This document shows, in pieces, positions 43,576 to 52,728 of a stretch of 64,000 bases of DNA. The DNA lies in NCBI RefSeq assembly GCF_000717055.1, contig NZ_JNXI01000013.1, positions 1 to 64,000 on the forward strand. The letters run 5' to 3'. This stretch comes from Streptomyces iakyrus. Its GTDB lineage: Bacteria; Actinomycetota; Actinomycetes; Streptomycetales; Streptomycetaceae. Made by a program: the position numbers and the translations under genes. The notes below the pieces were generated by a model. The model saw nothing but the letters and a program-made list of their open reading frames with translations, ran no database searches and was not told the origin of the DNA. Every line of letters begins with the position of its first letter. Position 1 is the first letter of the stretch.

Positions 43576-44040
43576 ATGAGCGCGCAGACGTACCTGGCGT
43601 ACGACTACCCCCTGCTGAGTGTGTTCTGGAGCATGCTCCTGTTCTTCCTGTGGATCATGTGGTTCGTCCTGCTCTTCCGTGTAGTGGTCGACATCTTCCG
43701 TGACGACGACATGAGCGGCTGGGCGAAGGCCGGCTGGCTGGTGCTCACCGTCCTGCTGCCGTTCCTGGGCGTCTTCGTCTATGTGATCGCCCGTGGCAAG
43801 AACATGGGCCGCCGTGAGACAGCGCAGGCGCGTGCGCAGCAGGAGGAGTTCAACACCTACATCCGGGAGACTGCGGCCGGCGGCCGGAACAGCAGCGTCG
43901 ACGAACTCGCCAAGCTGTCCGAGATCCGCTCCCGCGGCGACATCACGGACGAGGAGTTCCGCAAGGCCAAGGACCTGGTCCTGACCGGCCACGGTCCGGC
44001 GGAGCACTCGGGCCTCACCTCTCGTACCACCCATCGCTGA
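43576..44040 (+). CDS. SHOCT-domain membrane protein with PLDc_N-type helices
   Basis: 154 residues; GGAGGAGAG precedes ATG 43576. Two N-terminal helices (FWSMLLFFLWIMWFVLLFRV and AGWLVLTVLLPFLGVFVYVI) form a PLDc_N-like module with the acidic loop DIFRDDDMSG. The C-terminus is a SHOCT motif (SVDELAKLSEIRSRGDITDE...FRKAK). Such proteins are widespread in Streptomyces; oligomerisation is the only suggested role of SHOCT. Confidence 0.88.
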   Translation: MSAQTYLAYDYPLLSVFWSMLLFFLWIMWFVLLFRVVVDIFRDDDMSGWAKAGWLVLTVLLPFLGVFVYVIARGKNMGRRETAQARAQQEEFNTYIRETAAGGRNSSVDELAKLSEIRSRGDITDEEFRKAKDLVLTGHGPAEHSGLTSRTTHR

Positions 44041-44070
44041 GCATCCGGATCGCACGAAACGAGGCACGAG

Positions 44071-44550
44071 ATGACCGCGACACCCACCCGTCCGGAACAC
44101 ACGGTGAAGCAGGAATGGGCAACCGGCCTGACGGCCTTCGCGGCCGTGATGCTCTTCCTCGTCGGCCTGCTCGACATCTTCCGGGGCATCATGGCCATCG
44201 CCGAGGACGACATCTTCCTCACGACGCGCAACTATGTGTTCGAGTTCGACCTCACCGGCTGGGGCTGGGTCCACCTCGCTCTGGGCGCGGTCGCCGTGAT
44301 CGTCAGCATCGGGCTGCTCCAGACCGCGACCTGGGCGCGCGTCACCGGCGTGGCCATCGCCGGACTCGTCATCATCGCCAACTTCCTCTCCCTGCCGTAT
44401 TACCCGGTCTGGTCGGTTGTGATGATCACCATCTCGGGCTTCGTCATCTGGGCCCTGTGCGCGGTCCAGCGCGGCAACCTCTACGAGCTGTCGGAGGAGC
44501 GCCCGCTGTCCGAGGAGCGCCGGCCCTACGAGAAGCGCCCACCGGCCTAG
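44071..44550 (+). CDS. DUF7144-type four-helix membrane protein
   Basis: 159 residues with four helices. The first contains WATGLTAFAAVMLFLVGLLD, the loop DDIFLTTRNYVFEFDLTGWG is the family hallmark, and the C-terminus is charged (YELSEERPLSEERRPYEKRP). It commonly sits beside SHOCT proteins in actinobacteria, 30 bases downstream here. Unknown function. Confidence 0.85.
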   Translation: MTATPTRPEHTVKQEWATGLTAFAAVMLFLVGLLDIFRGIMAIAEDDIFLTTRNYVFEFDLTGWGWVHLALGAVAVIVSIGLLQTATWARVTGVAIAGLVIIANFLSLPYYPVWSVVMITISGFVIWALCAVQRGNLYELSEERPLSEERRPYEKRPPA

Positions 44551-44603
44551 TGCGACGTAACCGGAACACGAGGGGACCGGGAGGGGTCGGCACAGCCCCG
44601 CTC

Positions 44604-45920
44604 ATGAGCCGTGCGGGACGGGCCCGCCTCGCCGTACTCGCCCTGCTGGGCAGCATCCTGGTGCCGCTCGTCGTCGCCGGTCTGCGGAGCGTGCTGTGGG
44701 CGCTGGCGGGCATCGCCGGACTGGCGCTCGCCGCCGTCGGGGTGTGGTGGACCCTGGCACACACCGGTGCGCTCCGTGCCCTCGGGGCGGCCCTGTCGCT
44801 GATCGCGCCGGGCGCTGTCCTGGCCCTGTACGCCTCATTCGGCATGCTGGGGCCGGCCTTGCTGTCCCTGGGCCTGTGGCTGCTGGCCCTCACAGCGGCA
44901 CGTACGGCCCTGGCACCTGGTCACACCGCCACCTCCCGGCATGCTTTCGCGGAGGCACCCCATACCCCCTGGGTCCTCATGAATCCGCGCTCCGGCGGCG
45001 GCAAGGTGGATCGTTTCGACCTGGTGGAGAAGGCCCGGGCCGCGGGCTGTCGTGTGGCCCTGCTCGACGCGGGCCGGCACCAGGACGTCACCGAACTGGC
45101 CCGGCAGGCCGTAGCCGAGGGAGCCGATCTCCTGGCGGTGGCGGGCGGCGACGGCACCCAGGCGCTGGTGGCCGAGGTGGCGGCGCGCCACGACCTGCCG
45201 TTCGTGGTGATTCCCGCCGGTACCCGCAACCACTTCGCCCTCGACCTCGGCCTCGACCGCGACGATCCGGCAGCCGCCCTGGATGCCCTGACCCACGGCG
45301 TCGAACTCCGCATCGACCTCGGGTACGCGGCGGACCGGGTCTTCGTCAACAACGCCTCGTTCGGCACGTACGCGTCCATCGTCACCGACCCCGCGTACCG
45401 GGATGCCAAAGCCCGCACGACCCTGCGCACGCTCCCCGGCCTCCTCACCGGCGAGAACGCGCCCAGGCTGCGGACCCGGGCCGATCGGACGTACGTCGAC
45501 GGACTTCAGGCACTACTCGTCAGCAACAATCCCTACGGTCGTGCTGTCGACGCGGCCCATCCGGGGCGCCGGGAGCGCCTGGACTCGGGACTCCTCGGCG
45601 TGGTGTGCGTGCGGGTCGGCAACACCGCCCAAGCGGCGCGCATGGTAGGCGGTCCGCGCTCGGGGGGACTCATCCGGCTGAGCGCCGCGGAGGTCGTCGT
45701 CGAAGCCGGCACGGGCACCCTCCCGGTCGGCATCGACGGAGAGCACGTCGTTCTGCCGTCACCCGTCGTGTGCCGCAGCGCGCCCGGGGCGCTCCGGGTG
45801 CGCGTGCCGCACCGTCGCTCCCACGCACCGCGGGTCAGTGGCGCTGCGGCCGACTGGCCACGCGTGGCACGGATGGCGCTGGGCCGCCTCTCCTCGGGCC
45901 GGGGACAAGACCAGCGATGA
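44604..45920 (+). CDS. Diacylglycerol kinase catalytic-domain membrane protein
   Basis: 438 residues from ATG 44604. Three to four N-terminal helices (to about residue 105) precede a lipid-kinase domain: WVLMNPRSGGGKVDRFD, ADLLAVAGGDGTQALVAEVA (GGDGT nucleotide motif), FVVIPAGTRNHFALDLGLDR. It likely phosphorylates diacylglycerol or a related lipid. A GTG at 44550, overlapping the previous stop by one base, would add 18 residues and is an alternative start. Confidence 0.9.
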   Translation: MSRAGRARLAVLALLGSILVPLVVAGLRSVLWALAGIAGLALAAVGVWWTLAHTGALRALGAALSLIAPGAVLALYASFGMLGPALLSLGLWLLALTAARTALAPGHTATSRHAFAEAPHTPWVLMNPRSGGGKVDRFDLVEKARAAGCRVALLDAGRHQDVTELARQAVAEGADLLAVAGGDGTQALVAEVAARHDLPFVVIPAGTRNHFALDLGLDRDDPAAALDALTHGVELRIDLGYAADRVFVNNASFGTYASIVTDPAYRDAKARTTLRTLPGLLTGENAPRLRTRADRTYVDGLQALLVSNNPYGRAVDAAHPGRRERLDSGLLGVVCVRVGNTAQAARMVGGPRSGGLIRLSAAEVVVEAGTGTLPVGIDGEHVVLPSPVVCRSAPGALRVRVPHRRSHAPRVSGAAADWPRVARMALGRLSSGRGQDQR

Positions 45921-46038
45921 AGGAGCGGCCAGGCAGGCCCACGCGGGCACTCGGCGTCCGGATGCTGCCAGTCCGAGCCCGTGCTCGCTCCTCGTACCTC
46001 AGCGCGGAAGCGCTGGCCGATCTCCCGAGACGTGATCG

Positions 46039-46498
46039 TCAACGGAAGTCCTCCGGCTGATGGTAAGAGGGCTGTTTGCGCACAGTGCGCCAACGCGACC
46101 GCGTCTGCTCGACGATGCTGTCCCACTGGCGGCGAACCTCATCCTGGGACGGGCGCAGGCCCTGATGGATCCGGACGAGTTCGTCTCGTACCTCCCGCCC
46201 CAGCGGCCGCCGATGCGACAACGAGCATGGCACCGAAAAGGACCGAAGCCATCCCGAAGACCGCGCCAGTCGCGCCATAGCGTGAGGCGTAGGAAGTGAA
46301 CAGACGCGGGAGGTAAACGGTCGCGATCACCGAATAGGCCGCAGCCAGGACGGCGGCGGAGACCGCGAACGGGAGCAAGACCACCCAAGCGAGCCGCTTC
46401 GCAGAGAGAATCCATCCACTCCAGGCGAAGAAGGCCGTGGTCACCGGTACCGCGCATACCGCAGCCGCGAGCCCCAGGCGTCCCCTGAACCGCTCCTT
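46039..46498 (-). pseudogene. Integral membrane protein relic (YihY/BrkB-like C-terminus), frameshifted
   Basis: The upstream part reads RFRGRLGLAAAVCAVPVTTA and a further hydrophobic segment (WILSAKRLAWVVLLPFAVSA) with VYLPRLFTSYASRYGATGAV. Near 46196-46205 the continuation moves to another frame as REVRDELVRIHQGLRPSQDE ... TVRKQPSYHQPEDFR to the stop at 46039. A one-base insertion in the G-rich run GCTGGGGCGG explains this. The N-terminal half is missing, cut by the integrase relic. Family assignment is tentative. Confidence 0.65.
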
Positions 46499-46604
46499 CG
46501 AGGCGCTGTGCGTCCGCGCTGGCGTCCGCAGGGTCCGTTTTCACGACCTGCGTCACACGTGCGCCTCGCTGCTTCACGAACAGGGCGCCGACGCCCGCCT
46601 GATC
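46482..46604 (+). pseudogene. Tyrosine recombinase/integrase relic
   Basis: About 41 codons resemble the catalytic C-terminal part of phage/ICE integrases: PLNRSFEALCVRAGVRRVRF, then HDLRHTCASLLHEQGADARL, which has the conserved HxLRH box. The upstream half and the catalytic Tyr are missing. It lies 106 bases from the 3' end of tRNA-Arg, the usual attachment position, so it marks an old insertion event. Confidence 0.75.
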
Positions 46605-46666
46605 ACGGAGCAGTCTGATCGGCTCGCAAAGGCGGTTGCCGTCAAGCACTGCGGTCGAGACAAAAG

Positions 46667-46702
46667 CCAGAGGCCCTGTGGATCACTCCACAGGGCCTCT
46701 GG
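46667..46702 (-). terminator. Terminator of tRNA-Arg(ACG)
   Basis: Perfect 15-bp stem CCAGAGGCCCTGTGG / CCACAGGGCCTCTGG with loop ATCACT, 7 bases past the tRNA 3' end. Confidence 0.88.
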
Positions 46703-46709
46703 TTTGCTG

Positions 46710-46782
46710 TGCACTCGGCAGGATTCGAACCTGCAACCTTCTGATCCGTAGTCAGATGCTCTATCCGTTAAGCTACGAGTGC
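46710..46782 (-). tRNA. tRNA-Arg(ACG)
   Basis: Minus-strand acceptor GCACTCG pairs with CGAGTGC, anticodon stem TCTGA/TCAGA encloses CTACGGA, giving anticodon ACG (wobble A to be deaminated by TadA). The T-loop is GGTTCGAATCC. No CCA encoded. An integrase relic lies beside its 3' end. Confidence 0.95.
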
Positions 46783-46952
46783 TTGTTCTGTTTTTTCGCC
46801 GCTCTCGGGCCTTCCGGCTCGCTCGCGGCGACAGGAAGAACATTACATGACTGCCGCCGCCATGTGAAATCCGTTAGCCGCACCCCTTGTGAGCTGCGGA
46901 AACGGCACTTCCGGCCGCTCCTTCGGGCGCCCTCCCGGAGGGCAACGACAGC

Positions 46953-46980
46953 GAAGCCCCGGTCGGGTGACCGGGGCTTC
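46953..46980 (-). terminator. Terminator of tRNA-Ser(GCT)
   Basis: Perfect 12-bp stem GAAGCCCCGGTC / GACCGGGGCTTC with loop GGGT, 12 bases beyond the tRNA 3' end. Confidence 0.85.
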
Positions 46981-46991
46981 GTGATCGAGTG

Positions 46992-47082
46992 CGGAGGCGG
47001 AGGGATTTGAACCCTCGATGGGCTTTAAGGCCCAAACCGCATTAGCAGTGCGGCGCCATAGACCGGACTAGGCGACGCCTCC
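46992..47082 (-). tRNA. tRNA-Ser(GCT)
   Basis: Class II tRNA with a long variable arm. Acceptor GGAGGCG pairs with CGCCTCC, anticodon loop ACTGCTAAT gives GCT, T-loop GGTTCAAATCC. No CCA encoded. Confidence 0.95.
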
Positions 47083-47267
47083 AGCATCACTCCCGCGCGA
47101 GCGCGAGCGGTGCGTGCCGATGATGACACAGTCGAGCGTGCTGTCACCAATCGACCCCCACGGTACTAGGCGGGAAGGGCGCAGGGCAAAGGCCTTGTCA
47201 GGCCCGTGCGGGCCTCCGCTCGTGTGGCGGCGCGCAACATCCGGGGCCGCATCGCGTTAGTCAGGGC

Positions 47268-47783
47268 ATGTTGCGTGCCACTCCCCGGGCCACCGCCCGC
47301 CCCGTCCTGCGGCGCCTCCTCATCGGTGCCGCCGCCTCCGTCGCCGCCGCCGGGTCGCTGACCGCGGCGCCCCCGGCCGCGTATGCCCAGGCCGGAGGGA
47401 CCGGACTGCTGTCCCCGGCCGGCCCCAGCGGCCCGGACCGCGATCACCTCACCATCACCGTGCGGAACGCCGGCGGCGGGGCCGACGGGACGTTCGAGCT
47501 GTACTGCGGCCCCGACGGGGGCAGCCACCCCGACCCGCGCGGCGCCTGTGCCGTCCTGGAGCGGGACGCGCGGTGGGGGCAGGACGTCTTCGCGCCCGCG
47601 CCGGAAGGCGGCTTCTGCACCATGCAGTACGGCGGCCCGGCCACCGCGCACGTCACCGGCACCTGGGCCGGACGGCCCGTCGACGCCACGTACGACCGCC
47701 GTGACGGCTGCCAGATCTCCCGCTGGGACCGGCTCGTGCCGCTGCTGCCGGGCATGGGGGGCGACCGGAGCGCCAGGGCCTGA
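47268..47783 (+). CDS. Subtilisin inhibitor-like (SSI) secreted protease inhibitor
   Basis: 171 residues with a twin-Arg-like, Ala-rich signal region (RRLLIGAAASVAAAGSLTAA) and an extracellular SSI domain. Its four cysteines (LYCGPDGGSHPDPRGAC; GGFCTMQYGG; DGCQI) form the two conserved disulfides. By alignment with SSI (CPMVYDP) the reactive site is CTMQYGGP with Met at P1. This predicts inhibition of subtilisin-type proteases. Such inhibitors are released by Streptomyces during development. Confidence 0.9.
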   Translation: MLRATPRATARPVLRRLLIGAAASVAAAGSLTAAPPAAYAQAGGTGLLSPAGPSGPDRDHLTITVRNAGGGADGTFELYCGPDGGSHPDPRGACAVLERDARWGQDVFAPAPEGGFCTMQYGGPATAHVTGTWAGRPVDATYDRRDGCQISRWDRLVPLLPGMGGDRSARA

Positions 47784-48120
47784 GCCATCGGGCGACTCCC
47801 GTGCGGCAGACAGGGCGGGCCGTTCCGACGGCTCCTTTCTGCGCCACTGCCCACCCTCATCACGCCACTCTGGCCAAAAGGTACAGAAACGCCGTCGTCG
47901 TAAAGGTCCCGCGAAGGTCTCGCGACGTCGTCGCAGGAGGGCGGGCGTTTGGCGGTTACTCGGTCGTCAGTTCGGCGTCACTTCCTCGTGCGACGTCGCT
48001 CCCATCCGGCGTCGCGAGCGCAACCGCAGCCCTTAGACTCCCTCGCGTGACACGCCGCGGGACGGTTGGCAAGATGGCCCGAGCGGTCGGCAAGGTGCGG
48101 TAACAGGGAGGAAGCGTCTC
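47784..48120. other. Intergenic region before the large PAS gene
   Basis: About 340 bases with no supportable gene. The region is Arg-codon-like (CGTCGTCG repeats near 47890 and 47930), but frames lack starts. A TTAGACT hexamer near 48033 could be a -10 element, and GGGAGGAAG lies just before GTG 48121. Confidence 0.5.
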
Positions 48121-51100
48121 GTGAGCAGCAGGCCATCCCGAGGCGCTGCTCGCCTCGCAGCCATACTGGACGCGCTTCCCGACGCGTTGGTGCTGGTCAA
48201 CGCCAATGGGACGGTCGTCAACGCCAACACCATCGCCCTGGAGGCCTTCGAGACCCCGGGGACCGCTCTGGTGGGGCGCGGGCTGCTCGATCTGCTGCCG
48301 CAGTTCGACTCCAAGCTCATCCCCGGCTCCATGCGGCGCCCGGAACACCTCGACCCGCAGGCCCGGACCAAGCCGACCCGGATGATCGCGCGCCGGACCG
48401 ACGGGACCGAGTTCCCCGTCGAGGTCACCAGTGCGAATCTGGAGAACGGCCAGCAGGCCTACGACGGTTACGGGTACAGCGGTGACGAGCTGCTCATGCT
48501 CGTCGTGAGGGACCTGACCGGGACCGTGGACACCGAGGCCGAGCTCGCCCGGTCCCAGCGGCAGACCGAGATGATCCTGCGGGCCGCGGCCGAAGGCGTC
48601 GTCGGGACCGACACCGACGGCCGGATCGTGCTCGTCAATCCGGCCGCCGCCCAGATACTGGGATTCCGGGCCAGCGATCTCGGCGGGCGCGAACTGCACG
48701 ACCTCGTGCTGCACTCCCGCCCCGACGGCACGCCCTTCCCCTACGACGAGTCGCCGCTCGCCGACACCCTGCGCTCCGGGCGCAAGCACCGGGTGCGCGG
48801 CCAGGTGCTGTACGCCAAGGACGGCGGCAAGGTGCCGGTCGACCTGACGACCGCGCCCGTGCGCGACGGCGACCAGCTCGTCGGCGCCGTCATGACCTTC
48901 ACCGACCGGCGGCCCTACGACGCCGTCGTCGAGGAGAAGGAGGCGGCGGAGAAGCGGCACGCCGAGGAACTGGAGCGGGTCGCCGAGGAGCACGCCTCCG
49001 AGCTGACCGCGCTGCGCCAGCAGCACGTCACCGAGGTGGAGGAGCTCACCGAGCGGCACGCCGAGGAGCTCGCCGCGAACGAGGAGCGGTACGCCGCCCT
49101 CGGGGAGCGGGAGAAGGACCGCTTCGAGGCGCTCGCCGCCCGGCACGAGCAGTTGCTGACCCTGCTCGGCCGGTCGCTGCGCGGCCCGCTGGACGAGCTG
49201 CGCCGCGAGCTGGCCGCGCTGGCCGCCGACGACGCCGGGCAGCTGTGGCCCGAGGCCAACCAGGTGCTGCACCACCTCTCGGCGGGCTACGCGCGCATCA
49301 CGACACTGATCGACAACGTCCTCGGGTACCAGCGGCTCGACGCCGGCAGCGAGGACATCGCCCGTACGAAGGTGATGCTGGACGCCGTCGTCGCCGCCGG
49401 GGTCGACGGGGCCGTCGAGCTCATCGGGCCCGGGCGGGTGCAGTTCGCCGTGCACGCACCGCCCATCGAGGCCGAGGTCGATCCCCGGCTGCTCGCGACC
49501 GCCCTCGCGCATCTCGTCGCGGACGTGGCGGGGGTCGACGCGACCGGCAACACGCCCGTGTCGGCGGGCGGTTACCTGGACAACACCGTCGTGGTGGCGG
49601 CGGCGCAGCGTGGCGAGGTCGTCCGCATCGAGGTGCGCGGGCCCTACGCCGGCGGCGACACCGTGCACGAGCCGATCGTGCGCGGGATCGTCCGGGCCCA
49701 CGGCGGTGTGCTGCAGACGCACGACGTGCCGGGGATGAGCGGGAGCGCGTACGTCCTTGAGGTGCCGATCGGGGGCGGGGCCGGGGCGGTTGCCGTCCAG
49801 CCGGTGGACGAGTCCGCCGCGCTCGCTCTCGTCGACCCCGCGGCCGTCGAGCCCGCTGCCGTCGATGCCGCTGGGCAGACGTCCGGTGGGGGGCGGCGCC
49901 GGGCGCGGCGGGCCACCACCGACGCGTTCCTGGACGGAGACGTCCCGGGTGGTGAGGGCGAGGCGGCCGGTGGTCCCGGAGCCGACGGGGCCGCGCCCAC
50001 CGGGCGGCGCAGGCGCCGGGCCGCCGGGGAGCAGGCGGCCCTTCCGGCGCAGGCGTCCGGTGAGGGCGGCGCGTCGGGCGGCACCGGGCGACGGCGGCGC
50101 GCGGCGGAGGACGCCGGTGCGGGTGCCGTCGGCAGCGCCGTCCAGGGGGTCGCCGAGGGGGCCGTGGTGACGGCCGCCGAACATGCGGCGGGCGCCGCCG
50201 CCTCGAACACCGGCCTGGGCGGGACCGTGCCGCCGCAGGGTGTGCCCGCGCCGTCCGGCCGGCGGGGCCGACGTGAACCCGGTGAGCAGGCCGCGCTGCC
50301 GCCGGCGCTGCCCGCGCCGTCGTCCGGTGGCGAGGCCCCCGGTCCGTCCGACGCGGCTCAGGGGCAGGCCCAGCAGCCGACCGGGCGTCGGCGGCGTGCG
50401 CTGGCCGCCGCCAACGAGCGGGCGGCGGCGGCCCAGGAGGCGGCCGGGCCGCGTCCGGTGTTCGCGCTGCCGCCGGCCGAGGCCGATCAGACCCCGGCCC
50501 CCGCCACCGCCACCGCTCCCGAGCCCGCGCCCGCCCGGCAGGAGGCTCCGGCCGAAGCAGGGCAGCCGGTCGCCGACGGGCCGGTGGGGGCGCCGGGTGC
50601 GGTGCCCGCTCAGGGGCAGGTGCCGGTTCCGGAGCAGGGCGCCGGGCCGCTCCCCGGTGTGGGCGCCGCCGGTGACGGGGCGGTCGAGGAGGGGCGGCAC
50701 GACGCCGTCCCGCACGACCAGTCCGCCGATCACACTCCGCCGCAGCCGCACCCGACCAGCGCGCCGACCGGCCGCCGGCGACGGGCCGTCGCCGCGCCGC
50801 AGCCGGCCGAGGGCGCCGGGGCGCAGGTACCGGTGAATGCCGCCCAGGCGGGTCCGGCGCCTGCGGGCTCCGTGCCTGCGGGTTCCGTGCCTGTTGGTTC
50901 CGCAGCCGCAGGTTCTGTGCCTGCCGGGGCGGGCCAGGTGGCTCCGGTCCAGGCCGGCGTCGCCGCTTCCCCCGTCGCGCCGGGTACGGCCGTGCCGCCG
51001 CAGGGCGTACCGGCTCCCGCGCAGGGGACCGTCCCGCACGGCACCCCGCCGCAGGCCGTGTCCGTCCCCGCCCAGGGCGGGCTCGGGCAGAGTGTGCAGG

Positions 51101-52728
51101 CGGCCCTGCCGGGGCAGGCTGTCCAGCCCCCCGCGCCGTCCCAGCCCCTGCCGCAGCAGGGCGTCGCCGCCGCGCCGGGTCAGCAGCCGCCCGCCGGGCC
51201 GCTCCCCGCGGAGGCCGCCCCCGGGCAGGGCACCCCGCCCCAGGGCATGCCCGCCCAGGCGACGGCGGCCCGGCAGCCCGGTTCCCAGCCCTGGCCCGCC
51301 GCCGACGACCCGTCGGGGGCCGGTGCCGCACACCCCGCGCCCCCGAATGGCACGCCGCCCCGGGCCGCGCAGCAGCACACGCCCGTCCCGGGCACCCCAC
51401 TGCCGCCGGAGGGAGCGCCGCGCGCGGCTCAGCCGTTGCCCGCCGAAGCCGCCGCGCCCGTCGACCCGAACTCGACGCAAGGGAGGGCGATCAGTGTGCG
51501 GACGCTGGGCCAGGGCGTGCCGTTCAACCGGCAGGCGGTCCAGGTCCAGCAGCCTTCGGCCGTGCCGGCCCCGCAGTCCGCCCCGCACCCGCAGCAGACG
51601 GCGACGCCTCCCCCGCACCAGCCGGGCGGATCAGGACGGCGCCGCAAGCTCGGCACGCCGCCCGACCCGGCGACGCGTACGGATCAGGCGGCCCGCCCGG
51701 AGCAGGGGCAGCCGCGTCCGGAGCAGCAGGCGCCCCGCCCGGAGCAGGCCGCTCGGCCGCATCCGGCGGCCGAGCACACACCGCCGCCGGTCGCCGCACC
51801 GGCCACCGCCCCCGTTCCGGCCCAGCCGTCCCTCGCGGGTCAGTCGCGCCTGGCGCAGATGACCGAGGGCGGCGGACGGTCGTACGCCATAGGCGCGCCG
51901 GACGAGAACGCCGCCGAAGGACCGGAGCCGCTGGACGGGCCCGGCGGGGCCGTCGAGGTGGCGGATCCGCCGCGGCCGCAGCCGATGGACGACGAGCTGC
52001 CGCCCGAGCCGCTGGACAACCCGCGGCGGCTGCTGGTGTGGCCGGCGCCGGACGTCAGCACCCAGCAGGCGCTCAGCGACCGCGGCTACCGGCCGGTGAT
52101 CGTGAACTCGCGCGAGGAGGTCGACGCGCAGATCGCGGCCTTCCCCGCGGCGCTGTTCGTCGACCCGCTGACCGGGCCGATCACGCGGACGGCACTGCAG
52201 TCACTGCGGCAGGCCGCCGTTGCCGCCGAGGTGCCCGTCCTCGTCACGGCCGGGCTCGGGCAGGCCTCGCGGGACGCGGCGTACGGCGCCGATCCGGCCG
52301 TGCTGCTGAAGGCGCTGGCGCCGCGCGACAGTGAGCAGCACCCGCCGCGGGTGCTGCTGATCGAGGAGCACGCGGAGATCGCGCTGGCTCTGACGGCGAC
52401 GCTGGAACGGCGCGGCATGCAGGTCGCGCGGGCCGCGAGTGACGCGGACGCGGTGACGCTGGCGGGCCAGTTCCGGCCGAACCTGGTCGTGATGGACCTG
52501 CTTCAGGTGCACCGGCGGCAGGAGGGGTACGCCGGGATCATCGACTGGCTGCGGGCGAACGGGCAGCTCAACCGCACCCCGCTCGTCGTGTACACGGCCG
52601 CCGTCGACCAGGCGGACCTACCGCGGCTGGCCTCCGGAGAAACGGTGCTGTTCCTCGCGGAGCGGTCCACCAGCTCCGAGGTGCAGTCCCGGATCGTCGA
52701 GCTGCTCAGCCGGATCGGGAACAACTGA
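48121..52728 (+). CDS. Giant PAS protein with degenerate histidine-kinase core and C-terminal receiver-like domains
   Basis: 1535 residues. Two PAS domains (about 10-130 and 138-250; LPDALVLVNANGTVVNANTI, AAEGVVGTDTDGRIVLVNPA) are followed by a Glu/Ala coiled coil (about 265-345), a kinase-like region (about 340-560), about 680 residues of Pro/Ala/Gln/Gly-rich linker with repeated GRRRR blocks, and two receiver-like domains (about 1300-1400 and 1408-1535). In the H-box the motif SHELRTPL is replaced by GRSLRGPL (Arg351 in place of His), and the ATPase lacks a clear DxGxG. The last receiver keeps Asp1459 (VVMDLLQ) but not the switch Lys. GTG 48121 has a strong ribosome site. By gene order it matches an S. 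coelicolor sensor-kinase gene; the role is probably scaffolding rather than catalysis. Confidence 0.85.
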   Translation: MSSRPSRGAARLAAILDALPDALVLVNANGTVVNANTIALEAFETPGTALVGRGLLDLLPQFDSKLIPGSMRRPEHLDPQARTKPTRMIARRTDGTEFPVEVTSANLENGQQAYDGYGYSGDELLMLVVRDLTGTVDTEAELARSQRQTEMILRAAAEGVVGTDTDGRIVLVNPAAAQILGFRASDLGGRELHDLVLHSRPDGTPFPYDESPLADTLRSGRKHRVRGQVLYAKDGGKVPVDLTTAPVRDGDQLVGAVMTFTDRRPYDAVVEEKEAAEKRHAEELERVAEEHASELTALRQQHVTEVEELTERHAEELAANEERYAALGEREKDRFEALAARHEQLLTLLGRSLRGPLDELRRELAALAADDAGQLWPEANQVLHHLSAGYARITTLIDNVLGYQRLDAGSEDIARTKVMLDAVVAAGVDGAVELIGPGRVQFAVHAPPIEAEVDPRLLATALAHLVADVAGVDATGNTPVSAGGYLDNTVVVAAAQRGEVVRIEVRGPYAGGDTVHEPIVRGIVRAHGGVLQTHDVPGMSGSAYVLEVPIGGGAGAVAVQPVDESAALALVDPAAVEPAAVDAAGQTSGGGRRRARRATTDAFLDGDVPGGEGEAAGGPGADGAAPTGRRRRRAAGEQAALPAQASGEGGASGGTGRRRRAAEDAGAGAVGSAVQGVAEGAVVTAAEHAAGAAASNTGLGGTVPPQGVPAPSGRRGRREPGEQAALPPALPAPSSGGEAPGPSDAAQGQAQQPTGRRRRALAAANERAAAAQEAAGPRPVFALPPAEADQTPAPATATAPEPAPARQEAPAEAGQPVADGPVGAPGAVPAQGQVPVPEQGAGPLPGVGAAGDGAVEEGRHDAVPHDQSADHTPPQPHPTSAPTGRRRRAVAAPQPAEGAGAQVPVNAAQAGPAPAGSVPAGSVPVGSAAAGSVPAGAGQVAPVQAGVAASPVAPGTAVPPQGVPAPAQGTVPHGTPPQAVSVPAQGGLGQSVQAALPGQAVQPPAPSQPLPQQGVAAAPGQQPPAGPLPAEAAPGQGTPPQGMPAQATAARQPGSQPWPAADDPSGAGAAHPAPPNGTPPRAAQQHTPVPGTPLPPEGAPRAAQPLPAEAAAPVDPNSTQGRAISVRTLGQGVPFNRQAVQVQQPSAVPAPQSAPHPQQTATPPPHQPGGSGRRRKLGTPPDPATRTDQAARPEQGQPRPEQQAPRPEQAARPHPAAEHTPPPVAAPATAPVPAQPSLAGQSRLAQMTEGGGRSYAIGAPDENAAEGPEPLDGPGGAVEVADPPRPQPMDDELPPEPLDNPRRLLVWPAPDVSTQQALSDRGYRPVIVNSREEVDAQIAAFPAALFVDPLTGPITRTALQSLRQAAVAAEVPVLVTAGLGQASRDAAYGADPAVLLKALAPRDSEQHPPRVLLIEEHAEIALALTATLERRGMQVARAASDADAVTLAGQFRPNLVVMDLLQVHRRQEGYAGIIDWLRANGQLNRTPLVVYTAAVDQADLPRLASGETVLFLAERSTSSEVQSRIVELLSRIGNN

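Noticed and set aside
46710..46782. A second attachment-site copy of the tRNA-Arg 3' end
   Set aside because: I looked for the 3' end sequence to the left of the tRNA, in the direction of the integrase relic, and did not find a convincing repeat by eye; a computed search would be decisive.
47956..51618. A 1220-residue minus-strand frame
   Set aside because: It mirrors the giant PAS gene; the plus frame has clear PAS motifs and a ribosome site, the minus frame only low-complexity Arg/Gly/Leu.
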